From positions 124,001-188,000 of the forward strand of contig NZ_FZNM01000005.1 in NCBI RefSeq assembly GCF_900188295.1: a stretch of DNA of 64,000 nt, read 5' to 3'. The stretch comes from Paracoccus sediminis. Lineage in GTDB: Bacteria; Pseudomonadota; Alphaproteobacteria; Rhodobacterales; Rhodobacteraceae. The notes under the pieces were generated by a model. The model had not been told where the DNA came from. It ran no database searches and worked only from the letters and a program-made list of their open reading frames with translations. Below are positions 25,668 to 34,443 of the stretch, piece by piece. Within the stretch, counting starts at the first letter, position 1, and the number at the start of each line of letters is the position of its first letter. The position numbers and the translations under genes were made by a program.

Positions 25668-27206
25668 TTACTTCGCCGCAAGCGACATGATCTTGACCTG
25701 ATCCGCCTCGTCGCGGTTCAGGAAGCCCGACACATGGCCCTCGTGCATGACCATGATGCGGTCGGACATGCCCAGCACCTCGGGCAGTTCGGACGAGATC
25801 ATCAGGACCGCCACGCCCTGCGCGGCCAGTTCGGTAATCAGGCGGTGGATTTCGGATTTCGCGCCCACGTCGATGCCGCGGGTCGGCTCGTCCAGGATCA
25901 GGATCCGGGGTTTCGTCAGCAGCCAGCGGGCGATCAGCAGCTTCTGCTGGTTGCCGCCCGACAGGTTTTCCACCGTTTCCTGAAGGTTCGGAGTCTTGAC
26001 GCGCAGGGTGCGGGCCATGTCCTCGGCCAGGGCATTCACCTCGCGCTGCTGGACGAAGCCGTTCCTGACATGGCTGCGGGTAATCAGCGCGGACTGGATG
26101 TTTTCCAGGCAGTCCAGCGTCAGGAAGCAGCCGGTTTCCTTGCGGTCCTCGGTCAGGAAGGCCATGCCGTGCGCCATCGCCTGGGCAGGGGTCTTGATAG
26201 AGACCTCGGCCCCGTCGATCAGGATCCGGCCGGATTCGGCTGGGTGGACACCGAACAGCGCCTCGGCCACGTTCGACCGCTTGGACCCGACCAGACCCGC
26301 CAGGCCCAGGATCTCGCCCCGCCGCAGGGAAAAGGACACGTCGTGGAAGACGCCGGGCAGGGTCAGGTTCTGCACCTCCAGGATCGTGCCGCCGATGGGG
26401 CAATCGACCTTGGGGAACATGTTGGTGATCTCGCGCCCGACCATCATGCGGATGATGTCGTCGCGCGTCACGTCGGACGCGTTGTGGGTGCCCACGTACT
26501 TGCCGTCGCGAAAGACGGTGAATTCGTCGGCGATCTCGAACAGCTCGTTCATCTTGTGGGTGATGTAGACGATGCCGATGCCGCGTTCGCGCAGGTCGCG
26601 GATGATGGCGAACAGGTGGTCGACCTCGCGTTCGGTCAGCGCGGATGTCGGTTCGTCCATGATAAGCACGTCGGAATTGTGCGACACGGCCTTGGCGATC
26701 TCGACCATCTGCTTTTGCGCGACCGTCAGTTCGGACACCTGAACCGTCGGATCCAGCCCGATGTTCAGCCGCGCGAACAGATCGGCGGTCATCTGCGCCA
26801 TCTTCGCGTGGTCGATCAGGCCCAGGCGGTTCGTGGGTTCGCGGCGGATCCAGATGTTTTCAGCCACCGTCATCCAGTTCATCAGCGCCAGTTCCTGGTG
26901 GATCATCGAGATCCCCTGTTCCAGCGCGTCCAGCGGCGATTTCAGCGCGACGACCTGGCCGCGCAGCCGGATCTCGCCCGCGTCGGGCTGATAGACCCCG
27001 GCGATGATCTTCATCAGCGTGGACTTGCCCGCGCCGTTCTCGCCCATCAGGGCATGGACCGTGCCGGGGCGGATGCGCAACTGCACGTTGTCCAGCGCCA
27101 GCACGCCGGGGAATTCCTTGCGGATGCCGCTGATCGACAACACGCCTTCGCGGTCGATCGTAGTCTTCACGCGGTCGATCGCCGCGGCCGTCCTGGGACT
27201 GACCAT
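25668..27206 (-). CDS. Inositol-type sugar ABC transporter ATP-binding protein
   Basis: A 512-residue double ATPase (RbsA/MglA class). The first domain has Walker [13 protein letters not shown] and Walker [14 protein letters not shown]; the second keeps [15 protein letters not shown] and [13 protein letters not shown], with a degenerate Walker A ([10 protein letters not shown]), as is usual for this class. It is the IatA equivalent. The ATG at 27206 (MVSPRTAA) is chosen; the same frame runs open far upstream through the binding-protein gene but is not coding there. Confidence 0.9.
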   Translation of the reverse strand: MVSPRTAAAIDRVKTTIDREGVLSISGIRKEFPGVLALDNVQLRIRPGTVHALMGENGAGKSTLMKIIAGVYQPDAGEIRLRGQVVALKSPLDALEQGISMIHQELALMNWMTVAENIWIRREPTNRLGLIDHAKMAQMTADLFARLNIGLDPTVQVSELTVAQKQMVEIAKAVSHNSDVLIMDEPTSALTEREVDHLFAIIRDLRERGIGIVYITHKMNELFEIADEFTVFRDGKYVGTHNASDVTRDDIIRMMVGREITNMFPKVDCPIGGTILEVQNLTLPGVFHDVSFSLRRGEILGLAGLVGSKRSNVAEALFGVHPAESGRILIDGAEVSIKTPAQAMAHGMAFLTEDRKETGCFLTLDCLENIQSALITRSHVRNGFVQQREVNALAEDMARTLRVKTPNLQETVENLSGGNQQKLLIARWLLTKPRILILDEPTRGIDVGAKSEIHRLITELAAQGVAVLMISSELPEVLGMSDRIMVMHEGHVSGFLNRDEADQVKIMSLAAK

Positions 27207-27233
27207 CACCTGTCCTTTGGCCTGGGAAGGGAT

Positions 27234-27257
27234 GCCGGGGCGCCGAACCGCCCCGGC
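27234..27257 (-). other. Hairpin after the first inositol binding-protein gene
   Basis: GCCGGGGCG and CGCCCCGGC form a perfect nine-base-pair stem with a six-base loop just after the stop codon at 27266, without a T-run. Such hairpins commonly protect the binding-protein mRNA and raise its level over the downstream ATPase and permease. Confidence 0.55.
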
Positions 27258-27265
27258 GCGTGGGT

Positions 27266-28207
27266 TCAGTTCTTGGCCTGATAATCGGCCAGGTTCGCGG
27301 GCGTGACCAGTTCGAAGGGCACATAGACCTTGGTGTCCACGGCCTCGCCGCGCGCCAGTTTCAGCGCCGCGTCCACCGCGCCCTGGCCCTGGCCCGCCGC
27401 GTTCTGGAACACCGACACGTCCAGGTCGCCCGCCGCCATCGCCGCCAGCGCGTCCTGGGTCGCGTCGATGCCGCCGACGATCAGGTCGTCCATCGACATG
27501 CCCGCCGATTTCAGCGCCTGGACCGCGCCGATGGCCATTTCGTCGTTGTTGGAAATCACCGCGTCGAATTCCAGACCCGAGGTGATCCAGTTGGTCATCA
27601 GGTCGGCGGCCTGGGTGCGCGACCAGTTGGCGGTCTGCTCCTCGACGATCTGGATGAAGCTGCATTCGGGCGTGGCGATCACGTCCTTGATGTCCTGGGT
27701 GCGCATCCGCGCCGCCTGGTTCGACAATTCGCCCATCAGCACGACGGCCTTGGCCTCGGTCTTGCCGGCCTCCTTCAGCAGCCGGCAGATTTCCTGGGTC
27801 TGCAACGTGCCGGATTCCTTTTCGTCGGACGCGACGAAGGCCTGCTTTTCGGGCAGGGTGTCCACGTTCACGGGTTCGCGGTTGACATAGACCAGCGGGA
27901 TCCCCGCATCGGCGGCGGCCTGCGACATGGCGACGGTGGCGTCGGTGTCGACCGGGTTCACGATGATCGCATCCACGCCCGAGGCGACGAAGTTCTGGAT
28001 CTGGTTCAGCTGTTTGCCGACATCGTTCTGGGCATCCTCGATCTGCAAGGTCACGCCGTCCAGGGTGGCGGCATGGTCCTGCATCCCGTTGCGCAGAACG
28101 GTCAGGAAGTTGTCGTCGAACAGTGCCATCGACACGCCGATATTCTCGGCCTGGGCGGAACCAGCCATCACCGCGCAGATCGCGGTTGCCGTCAGCAGTC
28201 GCTTCAT
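27266..28207 (-). CDS. Inositol-type sugar ABC transporter binding protein (operon leader)
   Basis: A 313-residue RbsB/IbpA-class periplasmic protein. The signal peptide ([20 protein letters not shown]) is followed by [18 protein letters not shown]. The ligand-site segments [21 protein letters not shown] and [19 protein letters not shown] are those of inositol/ribose binding proteins. It is the first gene of the operon, 194 bases downstream of an inverted-repeat operator. A start at 28207 is chosen because the signal peptide begins there. A 9-bp hairpin follows the gene. Confidence 0.9.
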   Translation of the reverse strand: MKRLLTATAICAVMAGSAQAENIGVSMALFDDNFLTVLRNGMQDHAATLDGVTLQIEDAQNDVGKQLNQIQNFVASGVDAIIVNPVDTDATVAMSQAAADAGIPLVYVNREPVNVDTLPEKQAFVASDEKESGTLQTQEICRLLKEAGKTEAKAVVLMGELSNQAARMRTQDIKDVIATPECSFIQIVEEQTANWSRTQAADLMTNWITSGLEFDAVISNNDEMAIGAVQALKSAGMSMDDLIVGGIDATQDALAAMAAGDLDVSVFQNAAGQGQGAVDAALKLARGEAVDTKVYVPFELVTPANLADYQAKN

Positions 28208-28400
28208 TCTCAGTCCTCCACTGATGGTGCATTGGCACCTTGTTCGTTGACCCGCGCCAGACATCGGGGTGCGCACGGTCAACCCGGCGAATGCGGGGTT
28301 TCGGTCACGGCCGGTCTTGGCGGGCGGCGACACGTCTCCTCAGGGTGTCGCAGGGGCAAGATCACCGATGTAGGTCGGCCGGTCAATCATCCCGTGGCCC

Positions 28401-28454
28401 GTGAAACCATCATTCGTGATGCAAAATGATGCCCGCAATGATGGTTTCACATCA
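28401..28454 (-). promoter_or_regulatory. Inverted-repeat operator of the inositol operon
   Basis: GTGAAACCATCATT at 28401-28414 is matched by its exact complement AATGATGGTTTCAC at 28437-28450, with 22 bases between the arms. The right arm continues as GGTTTCACATCA (28443-28454), and this 12-mer recurs at 29527-29538 in front of the LacI gene. It lies about 195 bases before the leading binding-protein gene. Binding by the LacI protein of 28458-29486 is the natural inference. Confidence 0.7.
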
Positions 28455-28457
28455 CTT

Positions 28458-29486
28458 TCAGAGGCTTTCCGGCGTCCAGATCTGGAACGGCAGGAACCGC
28501 TGGCCGGGATTGTCGGCCATGCCGTGGTCGCAGGCCTGGATCATCAGGGCGACGGTTTCCTCGCAGACCTGCCGCAGCGGCGTGCTGATGACGACGGCCA
28601 GGGTGCGGTCCTGCAACGCCTCGCGCGTGTCGGGGGTCAGTTCGTTGACGATCAGCGCCACGTCGCCGGGCTTGCGCAGTTCGCGCAGCGCGGCGATGGC
28701 GCCTTCCATCCCACCGCCCGCGCAATAGATCCCCACAAGGTCGGAATGCCGTTCCAGCAGTTCGGTTACGGCCTCGTGGGTCAGTTGCCGCGTTTCCAGG
28801 TTGACCTGAGGGTTCAACAGGTCGAATTCCGGCGCATATTCCCGGAAATAGCTGCGAAAGCCGGTCTCGCGCAGTTCGTGGCCGTGGAACCTGTGCCCGC
28901 CGATGAACACCGCGACCTTGCCGGGGCGCCGAGCGATCCTTGAAATCAGCCAGCCGACCGACCGACCGACCTTGATGTTGTTGGTCCCGACATAGCTTTC
29001 GCGCACGCCTTGCGCGAAATCGGACAACAGCGAAAAGGTCGGAATGCCCCGCGCGCGCAGGTCGCCGACCGCCGCCGTGATCTTGTGGTGATCCAGCCCG
29101 GTTGCCGCCACCGCATCGACCTTGCCCGCCAGCGATCTCAGCAGCTGTTCCAGTTCCCCCGGCAGGGTGGACTGGGCAAAGCGCACCGTGACGCGGATCC
29201 GGTGCGAGGTGACGGACGCCGCATGGTCCTGAAACAGCCGGGCGAAGTCCTGATAGAAGGGATGGCGTTCCTTTTGCAGGATCAGCGCGAAATGCCGTTC
29301 GGGCAGTGCCGCCATCAGCCGCGCGCGGATCGCGTTGGCGCCGTGGTATCCGATGCGCTGCGCGGCCTCTTGCACGCGTCGGGCGGTTTCCTCGCGCACC
29401 TTGAGGCGGCCGTTCAGCACGCGGTCGGCGGTGGCCAGGCTGACGCCGGCTTCTTTTGCCAGATCGGCGATGGTGGGGCGGCGCAT
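28458..29486 (-). CDS. LacI-family regulator of the inositol operon
   Basis: A 342-residue repressor. The helix-turn-helix (PTIADLAKEAGVSLATADRVL) and hinge (NGRLKVREETARRVQEAA) occupy the first 50 residues, followed by a RbsB-like effector domain (AVAATGLDHHKI, GIYCAGGGMEGAIAALREL). It precedes the inositol transport genes in the same orientation, with the shared 12-mer GGTTTCACATCA on both sides. This supports control of the operon and of its own gene. The effector is probably inositol or an early intermediate. Confidence 0.88.
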   Translation of the reverse strand: MRRPTIADLAKEAGVSLATADRVLNGRLKVREETARRVQEAAQRIGYHGANAIRARLMAALPERHFALILQKERHPFYQDFARLFQDHAASVTSHRIRVTVRFAQSTLPGELEQLLRSLAGKVDAVAATGLDHHKITAAVGDLRARGIPTFSLLSDFAQGVRESYVGTNNIKVGRSVGWLISRIARRPGKVAVFIGGHRFHGHELRETGFRSYFREYAPEFDLLNPQVNLETRQLTHEAVTELLERHSDLVGIYCAGGGMEGAIAALRELRKPGDVALIVNELTPDTREALQDRTLAVVISTPLRQVCEETVALMIQACDHGMADNPGQRFLPFQIWTPESL

Positions 29487-29498
29487 CGGGTTCCCCGT

Positions 29499-29541
29499 GC
29501 ATGATGTAATCCGTCAGAGATGTGACGGTTTCACATCATGC
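29499..29541 (-). promoter_or_regulatory. Putative autoregulatory operator of the inositol LacI gene
   Basis: GCATGATGT (29499-29507) and ACATCATGC (29533-29541) form an inverted repeat just upstream of the LacI start at 29486. Between them, GGTTTCACATCA (29527-29538) repeats 12 bases of the operator at 28443-28454 exactly. Confidence 0.55.
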
Positions 29542-29550
29542 GGGGACGCG

Positions 29551-30483
29551 TCAAGGCTGCCAGCCGCCGCGCAGATCGACCGGCTGGCCGGTGGCGATGG
29601 ACCGCAAGGCGGCCTCGGCCAGACGCTGCGCCTCGTAGCCGTCGCGGATCCCGGCCAAGGGGGCGGGGCCGCCGTTCAGCCAAGCCGCAAAGGCCGCCAT
29701 CTCGGCGCGATAGGCCCCGTCGAAGCGGGCGATGAAGTAATCCATCGGCGCCGCGGTCAACTGGCCCGCAGGCCCACTGACGCGGACATCGGATTGCGGG
29801 CGGTTGTCGATGAACAGAACCTCGGCGGCGCAATGCGCCTCCAGCCGCTGGTCGTATCCCAGAGGGCTGCGGCGGTTGTTGGTCATCGTGACCATGCGGC
29901 CGGATTCGGTCAGCATCGTCACCGCCAGCGTGTCGATGTCGCCCGCAGCCCCGATGGCCGGGTCGATCTGGCAATTGCCGACGGCATGGACGGTGGCGAT
30001 CTCCTCGGCGCATATGCAGCGGGCCTGATCGAAATCGTGGATCGCCTGGTCGCGCAGCATCCCGCCCGACTGGCGGACATAATCGATGGGCGGCGGGCCG
30101 GGGTCGCGGGTGTGCATCACCCGCTGCTCCAGCCGCCCGGCCTGCCCCGAGGCGATGCGGTCCCGCACCGCGCGGAAGTTCGGGCCATAGCGGCGCTGAA
30201 ACCCCAGCATGCAGCGGATGCCCGACGCCTCGACCGCGTCGGTGATGCGCGCGACGGTTAGCCAGTCCAGCGAGATCGGCTTTTCGCAGAACACCGCCAG
30301 CCCGCGTTCGCTGGCCGCAAGCAGCAGGTCGGCATGGCTGTCGGCCGAGGAACAGACGACGATGCCGTCCAGATCGTCGGACAGCGCGTCGGCGGCCGAC
30401 GACCGGCGCGCGCCAAGCCGCGCCGCAAGCGGAGACAGGATTGACCAGATGCGCGACCGTTGCGCCGGAAATGGCTGCGGCGC
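29551..30483 (-). pseudogene. Gfo/Idh/MocA dehydrogenase, N-terminally broken
   Basis: The C-terminal two thirds of a dehydrogenase are intact: VFCEKPISLDW, then LGFQRRYGPNFRAV, QAIHDFDQARCI and a normal end. Reading upstream in frame gives a good middle part (LDGIVVCSSADSHADLLLAA), but the Rossmann GxGxxG region is missing and the frame closes at 30483 without a start. The likely continuation (GATVAHLVNPVS) is in another frame, implying a frameshift near 30430. Upstream of about 30490 the sequence belongs to a different Gfo gene. It sits between two LacI genes and is probably not functional. Confidence 0.7.
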
Positions 30484-30489
30484 TCACCG

Positions 30490-30782
30490 CATGCCCCGGC
30501 ACGGCCAGAATGGTGCGGAACCCTGGCCGCCCCCTGGGATCGCGCGCATCATGGAAGTGCAGTTCCGCCCAGCGTTCCTGATCGAACCGCACCCCGCCCC
30601 CGGTGCCCACGACTTTATGGGTCAGGCCCATCGTGCAGCCCGCCTGGACGCGGCTGGCCGCGATGCCGCCCGGCATGCCAGAGGCGAAACGCAGCAGGAA
30701 CTGCGCATGATCGTCAGCGCAATGGCAGAGGCCTTGCCCTTGGAAACCGCGCCGATGACGCCGAAACCGATCCCCCTGTTCC
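30490..30782 (-). pseudogene. Remnant of a second Gfo/Idh/MocA dehydrogenase (C-terminal domain)
   Basis: Translation gives a recognisable family C-terminal segment: DHAQFLLRFASGMPGGIAAS, then GTGGGVRFDQERWAEL and GFRTILAVPGH. A further piece (GIGFGVIGAVSKGKASA) precedes it in another frame, so at least one frameshift is present near 30718. There is no start codon. The fragment runs straight into the N-terminally broken gene at 29551-30483, as if a deletion joined two dehydrogenase genes. Together they account for the stretch without intact genes between 29487 and 30840. Confidence 0.6.
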
Positions 30783-30840
30783 TGCGCAACGCTAGGGGGG
30801 CGTCCCGCCCTGCGGCAAGCGATTGCCTGAGGGGAACCCC

Positions 30841-31851
30841 TCAGACGCTTTCGGGCATGACGATCTGGATCTCGGTGGCGATGGACCCGGCGTCCCCGTC
30901 CAGCCGCCCGACCAGGCGGGCCACGGTTTCCACGGCAAGCCGCGCCTCCAGCATGGGCTTCTGGTCGATGATCGCCTGCACCTTGCGGTCGCGCAGCATG
31001 ATCCGGCGTTCGGGCGTCAGTTCGTGGGTGAGGATGGCGATGGGGCGGGACTGGCGCAGCGGCGCAAGGGCGGCCACCAGTTCCGAACAGCCGGTCGTGC
31101 ACAGGTATATGCCGTGCAGATCCGGGTTGGCCCGCGCGGCGCGCAGGGCCATGGCGGCGGCGGTTGCCTTGTCCTCGTGCGTTTCCAGAACGTCCGTCAC
31201 GCGGATGGCGGGGTGACGTTCGGCCAGCACGTCGATGAAGCCGCCGCCCCGCGCGCCGTGGCCCGGCATGTCGAAGCGGCCGATCAGGACCAGGGCCTCG
31301 CCCCCCGCCGGACCGATCAGGTATCCCATCAGATCGCCCGCGACGCGGCCCGACTGGCGGTCGTCGGGACCGACGAATGCGGCGCGCCGCGCGGTCGGCA
31401 CGTCGTCGGCCATGGTCACGACCGGGATGCGCGACGGCAAGGCCTCGATCGCCGTCACCACCTGGGGGGACGCCGGAACGGTCAGGATCATTCCGTCGGC
31501 CCATGTCCCGGCGCGGGCGATCCGGGCGGCGACGCGGTCGGGCCGTGTCGGGTCGATCTGTTCGATCTGGAACAGCAGGTTCAGATCGCGGTGGATGGCG
31601 CGGGCCTGGTCGAGGCCGCGCCGCAACTGGTCGTGGAACGGATTGGATGGCGGCTGGATCAGAATCGCGATGCGCTTGGCCGTCGTGGGCCTGACCGTCA
31701 GGTTCCGGTCCAGCCCCAGCTGCCGGGCGGTGTGCAGGATCGCCGTTTCCTTGTCCGCCGACACCCCGCCGCGCCGGTTCACGACCCGGTCCACCGTCGC
31801 GACCGAAACGCCGGCCGTCCGGGCCACATCCTCCAGCGTCACCTTGGCCAT
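30841..31851 (-). CDS. LacI-family transcriptional regulator
   Basis: A 336-residue repressor with helix-turn-helix VTLEDVARTAGVSVATVDRVV and hinge NRRGGVSADKETAIL, then a periplasmic-binding-like domain (GMILTVPASPQVV, GIYLCTTGCSELVAAL). The DNA-reading part (VSVATVDRVVN) resembles that of the inositol regulator (VSLATADRVLN). It diverges from the isomerase/dehydrogenase pair at 31966 and precedes the broken dehydrogenase genes, so it probably regulated both sides. Confidence 0.87.
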   Translation of the reverse strand: MAKVTLEDVARTAGVSVATVDRVVNRRGGVSADKETAILHTARQLGLDRNLTVRPTTAKRIAILIQPPSNPFHDQLRRGLDQARAIHRDLNLLFQIEQIDPTRPDRVAARIARAGTWADGMILTVPASPQVVTAIEALPSRIPVVTMADDVPTARRAAFVGPDDRQSGRVAGDLMGYLIGPAGGEALVLIGRFDMPGHGARGGGFIDVLAERHPAIRVTDVLETHEDKATAAAMALRAARANPDLHGIYLCTTGCSELVAALAPLRQSRPIAILTHELTPERRIMLRDRKVQAIIDQKPMLEARLAVETVARLVGRLDGDAGSIATEIQIVMPESV

Positions 31852-31887
31852 CTGTCCCCCGTGCCCGATCTGGCGCGACCATGACGG

Positions 31888-31946
31888 ATTGATGGTTTCC
31901 CCTCAAGACATTCCTTCGGTCCGCGCATCCTCGCAGGTAATCCTGC
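31888..31946 (+). promoter_or_regulatory. Putative LacI operator region of the isomerase/dehydrogenase pair
   Basis: ATTGATGGTTTC (31888-31899) matches the inositol operator arm AATGATGGTTTC with one difference. A separate short palindrome, GCAGG TAAT CCTGC (31933-31946), lies 20 bases before the start at 31966. A strong ribosome-binding site (GGAGGAG) follows. Confidence 0.4.
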
Positions 31947-31965
31947 ACGCAACCGGAGGAGAACC

Positions 31966-32916
31966 ATGACCATCACAATCACGACGGCGCCCTGCTGCTG
32001 GGGCGTGGACGATGTGACCGATCCCGACCTGCCCGACTGGCGGCTGGTCCTGGCCGAGGCCGCGGTGGCGGGATACGGCGGACTGGAACTTGGGCCGTAC
32101 GGCTATATGCCGCTGGACGCCGGTGCGGTGTCGGCGGAACTGCGCGGGAACGGGCTGTATGTCGTGGCGGGCACCATCTTCGACGATCTGGTCGATCCGG
32201 CCAACCGCGACAACCTGGAACGCCAGACGCGGCAGATTTGCGCGGTCATCACCGCCCTGCCCCGCCCGCCCGTGGCGCCCGGCCAGCGGTTCGCCGCGCC
32301 CTATCTGACGGTGATGGACTGGGGCCACGACGCGCGCGATTACGCGGCGGGCCATTCCGACCGCGCGGTGCGGCTGGACGATGCCGCCTGGGCCGGGATG
32401 GTCGCCAACATCCGCGCCATCGCCCGGATCGCGCGCGACGAATGGGGCGTCCGCGCGGTGATCCATCCCCATGCGGGCGGCCACATCGAATTCGCCGACG
32501 AGATCGAACGCATCGCCCGCGACGTTCCCGCGACCGAGGCCGGGCTGTGCCTGGACACCGGCCATACATTTTATGCCGGAATGGATCCGGTGGCCATGCT
32601 GGACCGATACTGGGACCGGCTGGACTACTTGCACTTCAAGGACATCGATGCCGCGAAATTCGCCGATGTGATGACCCGCCGCATCCGGTTCTTCGATGCC
32701 TGCGCGATGGGCGTGATGTGCCCCATCGGCGACGGCTGCATCGATTATCCGGCGATCCTGGCGCTGCTAGAACGGCGCGGTTACGCGGGATACGTCACCG
32801 TCGAACAGGAACGCGACCCGCGCAACGCCGGGGGATCGCTGGCCGACGTGACCAAATCCCGCCGCTATCTGGAAACCGTGGGCTTTGCCCACCCCGCGAT
32901 GGAGAGAACCCGATGA
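31966..32916 (+). CDS. IolE-like sugar phosphate isomerase/epimerase, unknown substrate
   Basis: A 316-residue TIM-barrel protein of the same superfamily as IolE. The start TITTAPCCWGVDDVTDPDLP and metal-site segments VIHPHAGGHIEF, LCLDTGHTFYAG and YLHFKDID, ending YVTVEQERDP, are clear. It resembles the inosose dehydratase group but differs from the iolE of this window. A strong Shine-Dalgarno (GGAGGAG) sits about seven bases upstream. Its stop overlaps the ATG of the following dehydrogenase (ATGA). Dehydration or isomerisation of a keto-polyol is plausible; the substrate is unknown. Confidence 0.8.
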   Translation: MTITITTAPCCWGVDDVTDPDLPDWRLVLAEAAVAGYGGLELGPYGYMPLDAGAVSAELRGNGLYVVAGTIFDDLVDPANRDNLERQTRQICAVITALPRPPVAPGQRFAAPYLTVMDWGHDARDYAAGHSDRAVRLDDAAWAGMVANIRAIARIARDEWGVRAVIHPHAGGHIEFADEIERIARDVPATEAGLCLDTGHTFYAGMDPVAMLDRYWDRLDYLHFKDIDAAKFADVMTRRIRFFDACAMGVMCPIGDGCIDYPAILALLERRGYAGYVTVEQERDPRNAGGSLADVTKSRRYLETVGFAHPAMERTR

Positions 32917-34085
32917 TCGACGGCACCCGATTGACGAAATCCGCGATCCGCTGGGGCATGGTCGGCGGCGGCAAGGGCAGCCAGATCGGCTATGTCCACC
33001 GGTCCGCCGCGCTGCGCGACGGGTATTTCGACCTGATCGCCGGGGCCTTCGACCTGGACCCGCAGCGTGGCCGCGACTTCGGCGCCGAACTGGGCCTGGA
33101 CCCCGACCGCTGCTATGCCGATCACAACGCGATGTTCGCGGCGGAATCCGCGCGCCCCGACGGCATCCGCTGCGTCACCATCGCCACGCCGAACAACACC
33201 CATTACCCCATCGCCAGGGCGGCCTTGCAGGCGGGCATTCACGTGATCTGCGAAAAGCCGCTGACCTTCACCACCGCCGAGGCCCTGGACCTGCAAGCCA
33301 TCGCCGGCGAACGCGGGCTGGTGGTCGGCGTCGCCTATGGCTATTCCGGCCACCAGATGATCGAGGAGGCCGCCCGGCTGGTCGCCGATGGCGCCCTGGG
33401 CGACATCCGCATCGTCAACCTGCAATTCGCGCATGGTTTCCACAGCGCGGCGGCGGAACTGGACAGCCCCGCCGCCCGCTGGCGCGTCGATCCGGCATTC
33501 GCCGGTCCCAGCTATGTCCTGGGCGATCTGGCGACCCATCCCCTGTATATCAGCCAGGTGATCTGCCCCCATCTGAAGATCAGGCGCCTGCTGTGCACCC
33601 GGCAAAGCTTCGTCGCCTCGCGCGCGCCGCTGGAGGATAACGCCACGGTGCTGATGGAATACGACAGCGGCGCGGTGGGCACCTGCTGGACCTCGGCCGT
33701 GAACGCGGGGGCGATGCACAGCCAGAAGGTGCGGGTGGTGGGATCCAGGGGATCGGTCGAATGGTGGGACGAGCATCCCAATCAGCTGCGGCTGGAAATC
33801 CAGGGCGAACCCGCGCGCCTGCTGGACCGGGGCATGGCCTATCTGCACCCGCAGGCCCTGGCCGACGACCGCATCGGCGCGGGCCATCCCGAAGGGCTGT
33901 TCGACGCCTGGGCCAACCTGCACTACCGCTTTGCCTTGGCCATCGAGGCGCACGAGGACGGCGTTCCGTCCCGCGTGGCGGGCCTGCGCTATCCCGGCAT
34001 CGACGCGGGGGTCGAGGGCGTCCGCTGGGTGGAAACCTGCGTGCGCTCGGCCGACGCGGGCGGGGTCTGGGTGGATTACCTCTGA
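32913..34085 (+). CDS. Gfo/Idh/MocA dehydrogenase, unknown substrate
   Basis: A 390-residue NAD(P)-dependent dehydrogenase, longer than the 340 usual for the family. The Rossmann variant WGMVGGGKGSQIGYVHRSA places GGGKGS where GxGxxG is expected. Other motifs are IATPNNTHYPIA, VICEKPLTFT and LGDLATHPLYISQVICP, with the catalytic histidine. The GGGKGSQIG form characterises a subgroup found beside inositol- and sugar-acid isomerases. Coupled by ATGA to the preceding isomerase, it probably catalyses the redox step before or after it. Confidence 0.82.
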   Translation: MIDGTRLTKSAIRWGMVGGGKGSQIGYVHRSAALRDGYFDLIAGAFDLDPQRGRDFGAELGLDPDRCYADHNAMFAAESARPDGIRCVTIATPNNTHYPIARAALQAGIHVICEKPLTFTTAEALDLQAIAGERGLVVGVAYGYSGHQMIEEAARLVADGALGDIRIVNLQFAHGFHSAAAELDSPAARWRVDPAFAGPSYVLGDLATHPLYISQVICPHLKIRRLLCTRQSFVASRAPLEDNATVLMEYDSGAVGTCWTSAVNAGAMHSQKVRVVGSRGSVEWWDEHPNQLRLEIQGEPARLLDRGMAYLHPQALADDRIGAGHPEGLFDAWANLHYRFALAIEAHEDGVPSRVAGLRYPGIDAGVEGVRWVETCVRSADAGGVWVDYL

Positions 34086-34092
34086 TCTCCGT

Positions 34093-34118
34093 GGAACCCT
34101 TGGGCAGGGATTGCCGTC
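34093..34118 (+). promoter_or_regulatory. Possible EcfG-type promoter before the 74-residue protein
   Basis: GGAAC (34093-34097), 17 bases, then CGTC (34115-34118), one mismatch from the EcfG -10 core CGTT, located 36 bases upstream of the ATG at 34154. Spacing equals that of the better site at 34393-34418. Confidence 0.45.
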
Positions 34119-34153
34119 ACACCCCCTGACACTGCCTGAAGGGAGACAGGGCG

Positions 34154-34378
34154 ATGACCGAATTCTGGATATGCCGGCGCGACAATCCGCATTTCCGCCT
34201 GACCCGGAACGGCAAGGACTTTTCGGCCATCGATGCGCCCATGGTCTTTGCCAGCCATGACGATGCCTTCGATTACATGACCCAAAGAAACACCCAGCCT
34301 CCGCTGGAAGGGGTATCGCTGGAAATCGTCGGGTCCGATGCCGGACGACCGGCGCCCCGCCGCTGGTATAGCATTTGA
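34154..34378 (+). CDS. Small hypothetical protein, 74 residues
   Basis: Unrecognised soluble protein beginning MTEFWICRRDNPHF and rich in aromatic residues. A good ribosome-binding site (GGGAGACAGGG) precedes it. It is preceded by a GGAAC-N17-CGTC promoter-like sequence and followed 65 bases later by the DUF2382 genes, which also have an EcfG-type promoter. It may therefore be a member of the general stress response; function unknown. Confidence 0.6.
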   Translation: MTEFWICRRDNPHFRLTRNGKDFSAIDAPMVFASHDDAFDYMTQRNTQPPLEGVSLEIVGSDAGRPAPRRWYSI

Positions 34379-34392
34379 TAAGTGGGGACGGC

Positions 34393-34418
34393 GGAACGGA
34401 TATGTCCGGCGCGTCGTT
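34393..34418 (+). promoter_or_regulatory. EcfG-type general-stress promoter before the DUF2382 genes
   Basis: GGAAC at 34393-34397 and CGTT at 34415-34418, separated by exactly 17 bases, match the alphaproteobacterial EcfG (SigT/RpoE2) consensus without mismatch. The -10 box ends 25 bases before the ATG at 34444, leaving a short leader. Confidence 0.65.
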
Positions 34419-34443
34419 TCATCAACGATCAGGAAAGGGCACC

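Noticed and set aside
27207..28238. Apparent N-terminal extension of the inositol ATPase frame through the whole binding-protein gene
   Set aside because: The region is the out-of-frame shadow of the binding protein with signal peptide. The ATPase family starts at about 27206.
30460..30795. + strand open frame of 111 codons in the gap between LacI genes
   Set aside because: Its product is R/P-rich without motifs, while the - strand shows clear dehydrogenase remnants.
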